Positions 54,965 through 63,555 of a stretch of 64,000 nt of DNA are shown in pieces. How positions within the stretch are numbered: the stretch's first letter is position 1; every line of letters begins with the position of its first letter. Made by a program: the position numbers and the translations under genes. The notes under the pieces were generated by a model that saw nothing but the letters and a program-made list of their open reading frames with translations, ran no database searches and had not been told where the DNA came from. The stretch spans positions 930,001 through 994,000 of the forward strand of contig OZ242189.1 of NCBI GenBank assembly GCA_965205725.1. The letters run 5' to 3'. The DNA comes from G965205725 sp965205725 (GTDB taxonomy: Bacteria > Pseudomonadota > Gammaproteobacteria > Pseudomonadales > Halieaceae).

Positions 54965-55593
54965 TGGCTGCTGTTGATATCACTGCATTAGAGAAATTTC
55001 TACCCTGTGCCACTCCCCGGGCCTGGATCGATTGGGCGCTCTCAAATCAAGACATCATGCTGGTCGATCATGCCAATTGTGAGAAAAAGGCCGCGTCTGC
55101 GGCACTCAATTTACTGTACCGCTATGTTGATCAAGGTCGCTTGTTGCACACACTGTCGCGATTGGCGCGGGAAGAGCTGCGTCACTTTGAGCAGGTCATT
55201 GCGCTCATGCAGCGGCGAGATATTAAATATGTGCAGTTGGGTGCAGCTCGCTACGCGGGAGCCTTGCGAGAGCGTGTGCGTAAAAATGAATCGGGAAGAC
55301 TGGTAGATACCTTGTTGGTTGGTGCAATTATCGAGGCGCGCTCCTGTGAACGATTTGCCGCCCTGGCCTCGCATTTGGACCCCGAGCTGGAGCAGTTCTA
55401 TAACTCGCTGCTGAAATCAGAAGCGAGGCATTTTCAGGATTACCTCAATTTGGCGTCTGACCTGGCTGGTGAAGAGGAGGTGACTGCTAGACTCGCTGAA
55501 ATCCTGCCACTGGAACAGGATCTCATTGAGTCAGAGGATTCGGAATTTCGATTTCATTCAGGTGTGCCGAGTCAGGAGTCAATACCTCTTTAG
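54964..55593 (+). CDS. miaE: tRNA-(ms2io6A37) hydroxylase MiaE
   Basis: A 209-residue non-haem diiron enzyme that hydroxylates the isopentenyl group on A37 of tRNA. The ferritin-like bundle shows iron ligands in DHANCEKKAASAAL, REELRHFEQV, IIEARSCERFAAL and KSEARHFQDYL. A TTG 3 nt upstream gives the same frame; ATG 54964 is preferred. Confidence 0.93.
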   Translation: MAAVDITALEKFLPCATPRAWIDWALSNQDIMLVDHANCEKKAASAALNLLYRYVDQGRLLHTLSRLAREELRHFEQVIALMQRRDIKYVQLGAARYAGALRERVRKNESGRLVDTLLVGAIIEARSCERFAALASHLDPELEQFYNSLLKSEARHFQDYLNLASDLAGEEEVTARLAEILPLEQDLIESEDSEFRFHSGVPSQESIPL

Positions 55594-55611
55594 GCAATCG
55601 GCACCGATTAA

Positions 55612-56109
55612 TCAGCCTTCAATAATTTCGATTGACTCGATAACCACGTCGTCAACCGGCACGTCCTGGTGGCCATCCTTGCTTGTGGTTTCCACAGATT
55701 TAATCTTGTCTACAACGCTCATACCCTCGGTAACCGTGCCGAATACTGCGTAACCCCAGCCCTGGCTGTTCGGTGCTGTGTGGTTTAGAAAATCGTTATC
55801 CTTAACATTGATGAAAAACTGTGCTGTAGCGGAATGGGGGTCCGTAGTGCGCGCCATGGCGATTGTGCCATTGTTGTTTTTCAAGCCGTTGTCAGCTTCG
55901 TTTTCGATGGTCGGGCCGGTCGATTTTTTATCCATGCCCACTCCGAAACCACCACCCTGAATCATAAAGTTATCAATGACCCGATGAAAAACAGTGCCAT
56001 TGTAAAAACCGCCCCTGACATAGGCGATGAAGTTTTCGCAGGTTTTGGGCGCCTTTTCCTGATCCAGTTCCAGGGTGATGTCGCCGAAAGTGGTGCGCAT
56101 GATGATCAT
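55612..56109 (-). CDS. ppiB: Peptidyl-prolyl cis-trans isomerase (cyclophilin, PpiB type)
   Basis: A 165-residue cytoplasmic cyclophilin without signal peptide. The ATG at 56109 has AAGGA 7 nt upstream; another ATG follows 9 nt later. FHRVIDNFMIQGGGFG and the active-site block HSATAQFFINVKDNDFLN are intact. It is divergent from glnS. Confidence 0.95.
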   Translation of the reverse strand: MIIMRTTFGDITLELDQEKAPKTCENFIAYVRGGFYNGTVFHRVIDNFMIQGGGFGVGMDKKSTGPTIENEADNGLKNNNGTIAMARTTDPHSATAQFFINVKDNDFLNHTAPNSQGWGYAVFGTVTEGMSVVDKIKSVETTSKDGHQDVPVDDVVIESIEIIEG

Positions 56110-56227
56110 TCGTCGTTCCTTGTTTGCTATCGTCAAAAGGCTGCCATCATACGGACTTTTGCCGGTGCAGTGAAATGGTTTGTCCCCTATAATACGCGCC
56201 TTTTAAGCAGGTATAGTGCAGCGGCTT

Positions 56228-57904
56228 ATGTTGGACCCACAACAGCCCGGTAATTTTCTTCAGGCCATTATCAGCAAGGATCTGGCGGAGGGGCGCGTAC
56301 AAAAACTGGTGACACGTTTCCCGCCTGAACCCAACGGTTACTTGCACATTGGCCATGCCAAGTCGATCAGTGTCAATTTCGGTCTGGCCGAGCAGTTTGG
56401 CGGCTGTTGTCACTTGCGCTTTGACGACACGAACCCCGAGCGGGAAACTCAGGAATACATCGAGTCTATTCAAGCCGATATTCGTTGGCTCGGCTTTAGC
56501 TGGGATGGCGAGGTACGCTTCGCGTCCTCCTATTTTTCACAGTTCTATGACTGGGCGGTTTACCTGATAGAGCAGGGTACAGCCTATGTCTGTGATTTAT
56601 CGCCCAACCAGGCGCGCGAATACAGAGGCAGCCTAACCGAGCCCGGGAAAGACTCGCCATTTCGGGACCGCTCTGTCAGCGAAAACCTGGAGTTGCTGGC
56701 GAAGATGAAGGCCGGTGATTTCGAGGAGGGCAGCAAAGTACTGCGGGCCAGGATTGATATGGCCTCTCCCAATATGAACATGCGTGACCCGATTCTTTAT
56801 CGGATTCGCAAAGTCGAGCATCATCAAACGGGCAGTGAGTGGTGTATCTATCCCACCTATGATTTTGCTCACGGTCAGGAAGATGCCATCGAGGGCGTCA
56901 CGCACTCTATTTGCACACTTGAGTTTGAAGATCATCGGCCGCTTTACAACTGGCTGCTCGACAATCTGCCTGTCGCTAGTCGGCCGGTACAGTATGAGTT
57001 CGGTCGCCTCAACACGAGTTATACCGTAACCAGCAAGAGAAAACTGAAGCAGTTGGTTGATGAGGGTGCAGTTGCCGGTTGGGATGACCCGCGTATGCCC
57101 ACAATTGCAGGTATGCGCCGCCGCGGATATAGACCAGCCGCGCTGCGCATTTTTTGCGATATGGTGGGAACCAATCGCAGTGATGGCGTGGTGGATGTCG
57201 CCATGCTGGAACACGCCATACGAGACGATCTGAATCAAAATGCGCCGCGAGCTATGTGCGTGATCGACCCGCTCAAACTCGTTTTAGTGAATTTTGCCGA
57301 GGGACGCAAAGAATTACTAATAGCCCCAGGCCACCCATCCCGAGACGATCTTGGTGAAAGAGAGCTGCCGTTTACTCGTGAAATCCTTATTGATCGAGAG
57401 GACTTTAGAGAGCAAGCGAATAAGAAGTTTAAGCGTTTGGTTTTGGGCAAACGTGTCCGCCTGCGTAACGCCTATGTGATAGAGGCGCTCAAGGTGGTCA
57501 AAAATGATGCAGGTGATGTGATCGAGATCCATTGCCGGGTTATCGAAGGTACGGTTGGCAATGACCCGGAAGATGGCGTTAAACCCAAGGGCGTCATTCA
57601 CTGGGTCTCTGCGAGTGAAGGCATTAATGCGGAAGTCCGTTTATATGATCGGCTTTTTAGTCACGAAGCCCCCGACCGCGGTGGCGATGACTTTATGGCC
57701 TGCCTGAACGCCGATTCATTAGAGATAAAAGCAGACTGCATCGTAGAGCCAGGCTTGGCCAAAGCTGTACCCGAGCAAAGTTTCCAATTTGAGCGCGAGG
57801 GCTATTTTGTGGCTGACCGCTTTGATCACAGCCCGGAAAAACCTGTATTTAACCGGACAATCGGCTTGCGCGCTAGCTGGGCTGGCAGTGAGGGCCAGGG
57901 CTGA
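56228..57904 (+). CDS. glnS: Glutaminyl-tRNA synthetase
   Basis: A 558-residue class I synthetase from ATG 56228; a GTG at 56216 is possible. The HIGH motif is in PPEPNGYLHIGHAKSI near 38-53, and the KMSKS equivalent is TVTSKRKLKQLV. The C-terminal anticodon-binding barrels end with FNRTIGLRASW. TATAAT at 56188-56193 is a likely -10 box. Its stop overlaps the cysS start. Confidence 0.95.
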   Translation: MLDPQQPGNFLQAIISKDLAEGRVQKLVTRFPPEPNGYLHIGHAKSISVNFGLAEQFGGCCHLRFDDTNPERETQEYIESIQADIRWLGFSWDGEVRFASSYFSQFYDWAVYLIEQGTAYVCDLSPNQAREYRGSLTEPGKDSPFRDRSVSENLELLAKMKAGDFEEGSKVLRARIDMASPNMNMRDPILYRIRKVEHHQTGSEWCIYPTYDFAHGQEDAIEGVTHSICTLEFEDHRPLYNWLLDNLPVASRPVQYEFGRLNTSYTVTSKRKLKQLVDEGAVAGWDDPRMPTIAGMRRRGYRPAALRIFCDMVGTNRSDGVVDVAMLEHAIRDDLNQNAPRAMCVIDPLKLVLVNFAEGRKELLIAPGHPSRDDLGERELPFTREILIDREDFREQANKKFKRLVLGKRVRLRNAYVIEALKVVKNDAGDVIEIHCRVIEGTVGNDPEDGVKPKGVIHWVSASEGINAEVRLYDRLFSHEAPDRGGDDFMACLNADSLEIKADCIVEPGLAKAVPEQSFQFEREGYFVADRFDHSPEKPVFNRTIGLRASWAGSEGQG

Positions 57905-59298
57905 TGGCACTACAGCTCTACAATACGCTCAGTGGGCAAAAAGAAGACTTTGTGCCTCAAAACCCGGAGCGGGTCACGATGTATGTGTGTGGCCCCACCG
58001 TCTACAACCTCGCGCATATTGGCAACGCTCGGCCCGCAGTGGTTTTCGATACCTTGTTTAGGCTATTGCAAACCCATTATGACACTGTGGTTTACGCCAG
58101 AAACATCACAGATATAGACGATAAAATTATTGCCTCGGTTCTGGAGACAGGCCAGGAGATGAGTGAGTTCACTGCCGGGTTTACTGAAAAATACCGTGAA
58201 GATATGGCGGGTCTGAATGTATTGCCGCCGTCTATTGAGCCCTGTGCGACACATCACATGCCCGAGATGATTGAATTGATTGAAACACTGATCGCCAGGA
58301 AGCACGCCTACGAGTCTCAGAGACATGTCTTGTTTGCCGTGGAATCAATGGAAGACTATGGCAAGCTTTCTCACCAATCACTCGACGATATGCTGGCGGG
58401 TGCGCGAATAGAAGTAGCGGACTACAAGCGGCATCCTGGTGATTTTGTGCTGTGGAAGCCCTCGGCAGAGAAAGAGCCTGGGTGGGATAGTCGCTGGGGG
58501 CGAGGTCGCCCCGGCTGGCATCTGGAATGTTCGGCAATGATTCATGCTCATCTCGGCAAGACCATTGATATTCACGGCGGTGGTCGAGACCTGATTTTTC
58601 CACACCATGAAAATGAATTGGCGCAAAGCCAGTGTGCCCATGGAGAAACCTATGTTAACTATTGGATGCACAACGCGTATCTCGATATTGACGGCGAAAA
58701 AATGTCCAAGTCACTGGGCAATTTCAGAATGGTCAGAGATCTACTGAGTCAGTATGCTGGTGAGGTTCTAAGGTTTGCTCTGTTGTCTGCGCATTATCGT
58801 TCGCCACTGAATTTCTCTGCAAGTTTGCTCGCCGATTCTCGAGCATCGCTGGATGGTTTGTATGGCAGTTTGCGGCAAGTTCAGGACGTGGAAATCGATA
58901 TGGAAGTGCAACTGGGTGGTGAAGATTTTTATCGCGCCCTGAATGATGATCTAAATACGCCAATGGCCATTGCCGAGTTGCATGCTCTGGCAAAGCAGCT
59001 CAATAAAGCGGAAAACTCAAGCAAGGCAGAGCTTAAAGCGCGGATGCTGGCGGTGGCAGATCTTTTAGGGATTCTTCAGCAAGACCAGGAGGCCTGGTTT
59101 CAGGCTGGCGGTGAAGACGAAATCAGCCCCGATCAAATTGAAGTGTTGATTGCCAGGCGGCAGCAGGCCAAACGGGATAAAGATTATGCGCTGGCCGACC
59201 AGGTTCGCGAAGAGCTAAGTGCTCAGGGTGTGGTACTGGAGGATTCTAGAGAAGGCACTAGCTGGCGCAGGGAGTCAGTGACGCGCCCGGCAGGGTGA
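57904..59298 (+). CDS. cysS: Cysteinyl-tRNA synthetase
   Basis: A 464-residue class I synthetase. The zinc and HIGH region is YVCGPTVYNLAHIGNARPAV near 27-46. WHLECSAMIHAHLG and HHENELAQSQCAHG supply further zinc ligands, and KMSKSLGNFRM is the KMSKS loop. Family members usually end soon after GTSWRR; here eight more residues, ESVTRPAG, follow. The last of these are encoded by the first copy of the tRNA-Arg-derived repeat sequence (59279-59294). Confidence 0.95.
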   Translation: MALQLYNTLSGQKEDFVPQNPERVTMYVCGPTVYNLAHIGNARPAVVFDTLFRLLQTHYDTVVYARNITDIDDKIIASVLETGQEMSEFTAGFTEKYREDMAGLNVLPPSIEPCATHHMPEMIELIETLIARKHAYESQRHVLFAVESMEDYGKLSHQSLDDMLAGARIEVADYKRHPGDFVLWKPSAEKEPGWDSRWGRGRPGWHLECSAMIHAHLGKTIDIHGGGRDLIFPHHENELAQSQCAHGETYVNYWMHNAYLDIDGEKMSKSLGNFRMVRDLLSQYAGEVLRFALLSAHYRSPLNFSASLLADSRASLDGLYGSLRQVQDVEIDMEVQLGGEDFYRALNDDLNTPMAIAELHALAKQLNKAENSSKAELKARMLAVADLLGILQQDQEAWFQAGGEDEISPDQIEVLIARRQQAKRDKDYALADQVREELSAQGVVLEDSREGTSWRRESVTRPAG

Positions 59299-59860
59299 AA
59301 CGAATGCTTGCGAAGCCCTGCTTCGCATGACGTTGAACGCCAGTAAGCTCTGCTGACTGGCCGGCAATCCAGGGCGAGACTGTTGTGTTAAATGGCGCGC
59401 CTAGCAGGGTGAAACGAGTGCTTGCGAAGCACCGCTTCGCATGACGTTGAACGCCAGTAAGCTCTGCTGACTGGCCGGCAATCCAGGGCGAAACTGTTGT
59501 GTTAAATGGCGCGCCCGGCAGGGTGAAACGAGTGCTTGCGAAGCCCTGCTTCGCATGACGTTGAACGCCAGTAAGCTCTGCTGACTGGCCGGCAATCCAG
59601 GGCGAAACTGTTGTGTTAAATGGCGCGCCCGGCAGGGTGAAACGAGTGCTTGCGAAGCACCGCTTCGCATGATGTTGAACGCCAGTAAGCTCTGCTGACT
59701 GGCCGGCAATCCAGGGCGAAACTGTTGTGTTAAATGGCGCGCCCGGCAGGGTGAAACGAATGCTTGCGAAGCACCGCTTCGCATGACGTTGAACGCCAGT
59801 AAGCTCTGCTGACTGGCCGGCAATCCAGGGCGAAACTGTTGTGTTAAATGGCGCGCCCGG
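59291..59860. repeat. Five 114-bp tandem repeats carrying the tRNA-Arg 3' end
   Basis: Five copies of exactly 114 bp start at 59291, 59405, 59519, 59633 and 59747. At each junction lies TGGCGCGCCCGGCAGG or a near variant, the complement of the last 16 nt of the adjacent tRNA-Arg. A further copy with one mismatch is in the end of cysS (59279-59294). Each unit also has a 7-bp hairpin, TGCGAAG and CTTCGCA with a 5-nt loop. The array lies just downstream of the tRNA-Pro-His-Arg operon in its direction of transcription. Copies differ at only a few positions. Confidence 0.95.
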
Positions 59861-59925
59861 CAGGATTCGAACCTGCGGCCGTCCGCTTAGAAGGCGGATG
59901 CTCTATCCAGCTGAGCTACGGGCGC
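59849..59925 (-). tRNA. tRNA-Arg (anticodon TCT)
   Basis: 77 nt with encoded CCA on the minus strand. The acceptor GCGCCCG pairs with CGGGCGC, the anticodon loop CTTCTAA reads TCT, and the T-loop GTTCGAATC is canonical. It is the last tRNA of the Pro-His-Arg set, and its 3' end is copied in every 114-bp repeat that follows. Confidence 0.97.
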
Positions 59926-59960
59926 GTAACTCACAACCTGCATACAAGCAGTGCTTTTAA

Positions 59961-60037
59961 TGGGGTGGCCGACGGGTCTTGAACCCGCCACCTCCGGAGT
60001 CACAATCCGGTGCTCTACCCGATGAGCTACGGCCACC
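59961..60037 (-). tRNA. tRNA-His (anticodon GTG)
   Basis: 77 nt including the extra 5' G (position -1) opposite C73, the His identity feature, and an encoded CCA. The acceptor GTGGCCG pairs with CGGCCAC, and the anticodon loop around TTGTGAC reads GTG. Confidence 0.96.
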
Positions 60038-60053
60038 ACTACGAAGGTTGAAG

Positions 60054-60130
60054 TGGTCGGGGTAGAGAGATTCGAACTCCCGACATCCTGCTCCCAAAGC
60101 AGGCGCGCTACCAGACTGCGCTATACCCCG
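60054..60130 (-). tRNA. tRNA-Pro (anticodon TGG)
   Basis: 77 nt with encoded CCA. The 5' end CGGGGTA pairs with TACCCCG, the anticodon loop TTTGGGA reads TGG, and the T-loop GTTCGAATC is present. It is the first gene of the minus-strand tRNA operon. Confidence 0.97.
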
Positions 60131-60165
60131 ACAGGGCTCTGATCAACCAGATTTAAAGAGCGCGC

Positions 60166-60194
60166 ATCATACCCGTGGCCAATTAGGTCGTCAA
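60166..60194 (-). promoter_or_regulatory. Promoter of the tRNA-Pro-His-Arg operon
   Basis: On the minus strand TTGACG (60194-60189) and TATGAT (60171-60166) are 17 bp apart. GC-rich bases (GCGCGC) follow the -10 box, the discriminator type linked to stringent control of stable RNA. Confidence 0.78.
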
Positions 60195-60272
60195 TGTGAA
60201 ATCCTTCCCTGGCGCATGCTCTCGTGCGATAATCCGCGCCTTCTTATTGACCCTCCGAGAGATCTTTTTCGC

Positions 60273-61118
60273 ATGTCTGCACTGGTACTGGATGGCAAAG
60301 CGCTAGCCGCGCAAACCGAAGAAGAATTATTGCAGCGGGTCGGTGCTCTAAAAGAAAAATCCGGCGGCAAAACGCCTATCCTGGCTACTATTTTGGTCGG
60401 CGATGATCCGGCGTCGGCGACCTATGTCAAGATGAAAGGCAATGCTTGCCGCCGTGTCGGCATGGATTCCATGGCGGTCGAAATGTCTGGCAGTACCAAC
60501 ACGGATGAATTGCTTGCCAGAATTAAAGAGCTAAACAGCAATCCTGATGTCTGCGGCATATTGTTGCAGCACCCTGTACCTGAGCAGATTGACGAGCGAG
60601 CCTGTTTTGATGCCATTGCCCTGGAAAAAGACGTAGACGGCGTTACCTGTCTGGGTTTTGGTCGCATGGCAATGGGGGAGGACGCATACGGCTGCGCGAC
60701 ACCTCAGGGCATTATGCGAACCCTGAAGCACTACGATATTGAAATCGGGGGAAAGCACGCTGTGGTAGTAGGGCGCTCTCCAATTCTGGGTAAACCCATG
60801 GCGATGATGTTGTTACAAGAAAATGCCACGGTTACTATTTGTCACTCGCGAACTAAAAATCTCCCCGACTTGGTTAAACAAGCGGATATTATTGTTGGCG
60901 CAGTCGGCAAACCCGAGTTCATTAAGGGTGACTGGATTAAGGACGGCGCTGTAGTTGTCGATGCTGGCTATCACCCTGGTGGCGTGGGCGATATAGAATT
61001 GTCTGCCATTGTTGATCGCGCCGCTGCCTACACACCGGTTCCCGGCGGGGTCGGGCCTATGACGATCAATACTTTGATTTACCAGAGCGTGGCGTCAGGT
61101 GAAAAGAGTCTGAGCTGA
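60273..61118 (+). CDS. folD: Bifunctional methylenetetrahydrofolate dehydrogenase / cyclohydrolase
   Basis: A 281-residue FolD. The ATG at 60273 (MSALVLDGKALAAQTEEELL) is chosen over an in-frame upstream ATG by family length. The active-site Tyr-Lys motif is SATYVKMKGNACRRVGM near 48-64, then GILLQHPVPEQID. The NADP site is VVVGRSPILGKPMAMMLL, and the C-terminal block PGGVGPMTINTL. It is divergent from the tRNA operon. Confidence 0.96.
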   Translation: MSALVLDGKALAAQTEEELLQRVGALKEKSGGKTPILATILVGDDPASATYVKMKGNACRRVGMDSMAVEMSGSTNTDELLARIKELNSNPDVCGILLQHPVPEQIDERACFDAIALEKDVDGVTCLGFGRMAMGEDAYGCATPQGIMRTLKHYDIEIGGKHAVVVGRSPILGKPMAMMLLQENATVTICHSRTKNLPDLVKQADIIVGAVGKPEFIKGDWIKDGAVVVDAGYHPGGVGDIELSAIVDRAAAYTPVPGGVGPMTINTLIYQSVASGEKSLS

Positions 61119-61243
61119 CCTTCCAAACGCAACTCTGCCATTCTGCCTCCCCGTGCTGGCAGCGGTTAAGTCCGACAGGCTCCTAGGATATTCCGGGGTG
61201 TACCCCATATAATGGCGGTTCAGCAGTTCAAACAGAGAACACG

Positions 61244-61720
61244 ATGACAGGTTTATCCCACCTTGATGAGCAAGGTGCCGCGCACATGGTAGATGTGACA
61301 GACAAGGCAGTGACACAGCGCTCTGCGACCGCCGAGGCCAGGGTAACAATGAAGCCTGAAACGCTCGCATTAATAGAGGGAGGCGGGCACAGGAAAGGTG
61401 ATGTTTTCGCTGTATCCAGAATCGCCGGTATTCAGGCGGCCAAACGGTGCTCTGAATTAATTCCCCTCTGCCATCCATTAATGCTGACCTCGATAGACGT
61501 GCAGTTCAAATCGGACCGCGAAGCGTCCTCCGTCACCATTACCGGCATCTGCAAATTGGCCGGCCAGACCGGGGTTGAGATGGAGGCGCTGACTGCAGTC
61601 TCCGTGGCCGCGTTAACCATTTATGACATGTGTAAGGCTGTCGACAAGGGAATGGTTATCGGTGAAGTCCGGTTGATAGAAAAACAGGGTGGTCAATCGG
61701 GCCACTGGACGGCGCCATGA
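61244..61720 (+). CDS. moaC: Cyclic pyranopterin monophosphate synthase accessory protein MoaC
   Basis: A 158-residue enzyme of molybdopterin synthesis. MVDVTDKAVTQRSATAEARV near the start, GIQAAKRCSELIPLCHPLML and VEMEALTAVSVAALTIYDM are the conserved blocks. TATAAT at 61208-61213 may be its -10 box. It overlaps moaD (ATGA). Confidence 0.96.
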   Translation: MTGLSHLDEQGAAHMVDVTDKAVTQRSATAEARVTMKPETLALIEGGGHRKGDVFAVSRIAGIQAAKRCSELIPLCHPLMLTSIDVQFKSDREASSVTITGICKLAGQTGVEMEALTAVSVAALTIYDMCKAVDKGMVIGEVRLIEKQGGQSGHWTAP

Positions 61721-61971
61721 TAAAAGTGCTCTTCTTCGCGAGTATTCGGGAGCAGTTGGGCTGTTCCACGATCAATCTAAATTTTAGTGATGGCCTGAAT
61801 ACTGTGGCCGCAGTTCAGGCACAGCTAGTGGCAGAACACGGCGGTAGTTGGGGTGAGGTGCTAGCTGCTCCCAATGTGGTACTTGCAGTGAACCAGGCAG
61901 CCGTTGAGCCCGATCACCCTGTTGCAGACGGTGATGAGATTGCGTTCTTCCCTCCGGTTACTGGCGGCTGA
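61717..61971 (+). CDS. moaD: Molybdopterin synthase sulfur carrier subunit MoaD
   Basis: An 84-residue ubiquitin-fold protein ending in the Gly-Gly tail (FFPPVTGG) that becomes a thiocarboxylate. FFASIREQLGC at the start is typical. It overlaps moaC and moaE by a few bases. Confidence 0.95.
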   Translation: MIKVLFFASIREQLGCSTINLNFSDGLNTVAAVQAQLVAEHGGSWGEVLAAPNVVLAVNQAAVEPDHPVADGDEIAFFPPVTGG

Positions 61972-62450
61972 TGACTGCAATTTTTAAAAAAGTTGTCGTT
62001 CACAGTACAGATTTTAATGTCGCTGAGCTGCAAAAAGAATTGGTAAAAAACGCTGGTGTTGGCGCGATTGCGAGCTTTACTGGCTATGTGCGCAGCACCA
62101 GTATCGATAACACTAACACGCAGTGTGAGGTTCAGGGTATGGAGCTGGAGCATTACCCCGGCATGACTGAACAAAGTATTGAAACCATCATAGATCAGGC
62201 AGAAAAGAGGTGGTCCCTGGTTGCGGCAACAGTGGTGCACCGGATTGGCAAGCTGGCTCCTGCGGAGCAAATCGTCTATGTAGGCGTCAGCAGCGCTCAC
62301 CGTGGCGATGCTTTTGCCGCCTGTGAGTTTATTATGGATTTTCTAAAAACGCGGGCCCCGTTTTGGAAGAGGGAGCAGTCGGGCGATTCGTTTCATTGGG
62401 TGGAAGCCAGAGATAGTGACGAGAAGGCCGCGCAGCGCTGGCAGGATTAG
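61971..62450 (+). CDS. moaE: Molybdopterin synthase catalytic subunit MoaE
   Basis: A 159-residue catalytic partner of MoaD. GAIASFTGYVRS, ELEHYPGMTEQSIETI, VVHRIGKLAPAEQIVYVGV and HRGDAFAACEFIMDFLKTRA with PFWKRE carry the conserved lysines. moaA is not in this cluster. Confidence 0.95.
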   Translation: MTAIFKKVVVHSTDFNVAELQKELVKNAGVGAIASFTGYVRSTSIDNTNTQCEVQGMELEHYPGMTEQSIETIIDQAEKRWSLVAATVVHRIGKLAPAEQIVYVGVSSAHRGDAFAACEFIMDFLKTRAPFWKREQSGDSFHWVEARDSDEKAAQRWQD

Positions 62451-62519
62451 TCGGTATAGGAAGCTGCTCAGAATCTGGGCATATAGTTCGCCCCTTGTAA
62501 AATCGGGTTGGGGGAAATA

Positions 62520-63002
62520 ATGAGTTTGAATGGACGTGAATTTCGAGACGCGCTGGGCTGCTTTGCTACGGGTGTCTGTGTGATTACGGCGCACGCGGAA
62601 GGGTACGAGCCCTTTGGTATGACGGTTAACTCTTTTGTGTCGGTTTCACTCGATCCGCCCCTGGTTCTATGGAGTTTGCAGAATGATTCCGAGATGTATG
62701 AGGCCTGGCAAAAAACTGAGTGCTTTGCGGTGAACATTTTGCGGAGTGACCAGCAGGCCATGTCTAACCTGTACGCAAAGAAGGGCGATCACGCGCTGCA
62801 AACTGATGATTTTACCAGTGGAGCCACAGATGTTCCGATTTTACCCGATACGCTGGTGAGCTTTGAGTGCACTATGGAGACGACTTACCCAGGGGGTGAT
62901 CATTTGATTATATTGGGCCGTGTTACGCAGATACACAGGCGCGACAATGGTCAACCCTTGCTGTTTTGCAGCGGCTCCTACCGTGAATTGAGCCAGGCAT
63001 AG
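62520..63002 (+). CDS. Flavin reductase family protein
   Basis: A 160-residue protein of the FMN-binding split-barrel (flavin reductase-like) group. FRDALGCFATGVCVITA and GMTVNSFVSVSLDPPLV are the signature blocks, as in the small reductases of two-component monooxygenases. The ATG at 62520 follows GGGGGAA. No monooxygenase is adjacent, so the partner is unknown. Confidence 0.88.
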   Translation: MSLNGREFRDALGCFATGVCVITAHAEGYEPFGMTVNSFVSVSLDPPLVLWSLQNDSEMYEAWQKTECFAVNILRSDQQAMSNLYAKKGDHALQTDDFTSGATDVPILPDTLVSFECTMETTYPGGDHLIILGRVTQIHRRDNGQPLLFCSGSYRELSQA

Positions 63003-63006
63003 CGGT

Positions 63007-63537
63007 ATGAAGTTTTGCAGCCAATGTGGTTCCGGGATGGCTCATCAAATACCAGAAGGGGACGATCGGCCGCGTTTTGTTTGCGAAAGCTGCGCCTTTA
63101 TCCACTATGACAATCCGCGCATGATTGTTGGCTGTGTCCCTGTTTATGGTGATCGCGTATTGCTCTGTAAGCGCGCTATTGAACCGAGAAAAGGCTACTG
63201 GACTTTGCCAGCAGGTTTTATGGAGAACGGTGAAACCAGCTTGCAGGGTGCTTGCAGGGAAACCTGGGAAGAAGCTCGGGCAAACGTCTCAGATCAGCAA
63301 TTATACCGCCTGTTCGATATCCCCAACATCAACCAGGTATACCTGTTTTATCGTGCTCAAGTGGTCGATGGTGAGTTCGGAGTCGGCCCGGAGAGCACGC
63401 AAGTGGCTTTGTTTGAAGAGCACGAAATTCCCTGGCGAGAGATTGCCTTCCCCGTGGTTCACCATACGCTCAAAGAGTACTTTTCGGACCGGCGCAGCCA
63501 CCATTACCCGATCAGGGTTTCCTCGATTAATCGCTGA
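63007..63537 (+). CDS. Nudix hydrolase with N-terminal zinc ribbon
   Basis: A 176-residue protein. The zinc ribbon is CSQCG near residue 4 with CESC near 29. The Nudix box GFMENGETSLQGACRETWEE near 71-90 keeps the Gly, Glu and REtwEE metal ligands. HYDNPRMIVGCVPV is typical of this zinc-ribbon Nudix subgroup. The substrate (perhaps a nucleoside diphosphate derivative or NADH-like molecule) is not determined. Confidence 0.88.
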   Translation: MKFCSQCGSGMAHQIPEGDDRPRFVCESCAFIHYDNPRMIVGCVPVYGDRVLLCKRAIEPRKGYWTLPAGFMENGETSLQGACRETWEEARANVSDQQLYRLFDIPNINQVYLFYRAQVVDGEFGVGPESTQVALFEEHEIPWREIAFPVVHHTLKEYFSDRRSHHYPIRVSSINR

Positions 63538-63555
63538 GTGGATGGTTTACTGACT

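Noticed and set aside
59401..59823. 140-residue open frame with a 38-residue repeat on the minus strand
   Set aside because: 114 bp is a multiple of three, so any open frame in one unit repeats. No ribosome binding site or known domain is seen. A small peptide as described for the E. coli tyrT repeats cannot be excluded.
59291..59860. CRISPR array or multiple attachment sites
   Set aside because: Units are contiguous with no unique spacers, no cas genes or integrase are near, and the tRNA fragment recurs with exact 114-bp spacing.
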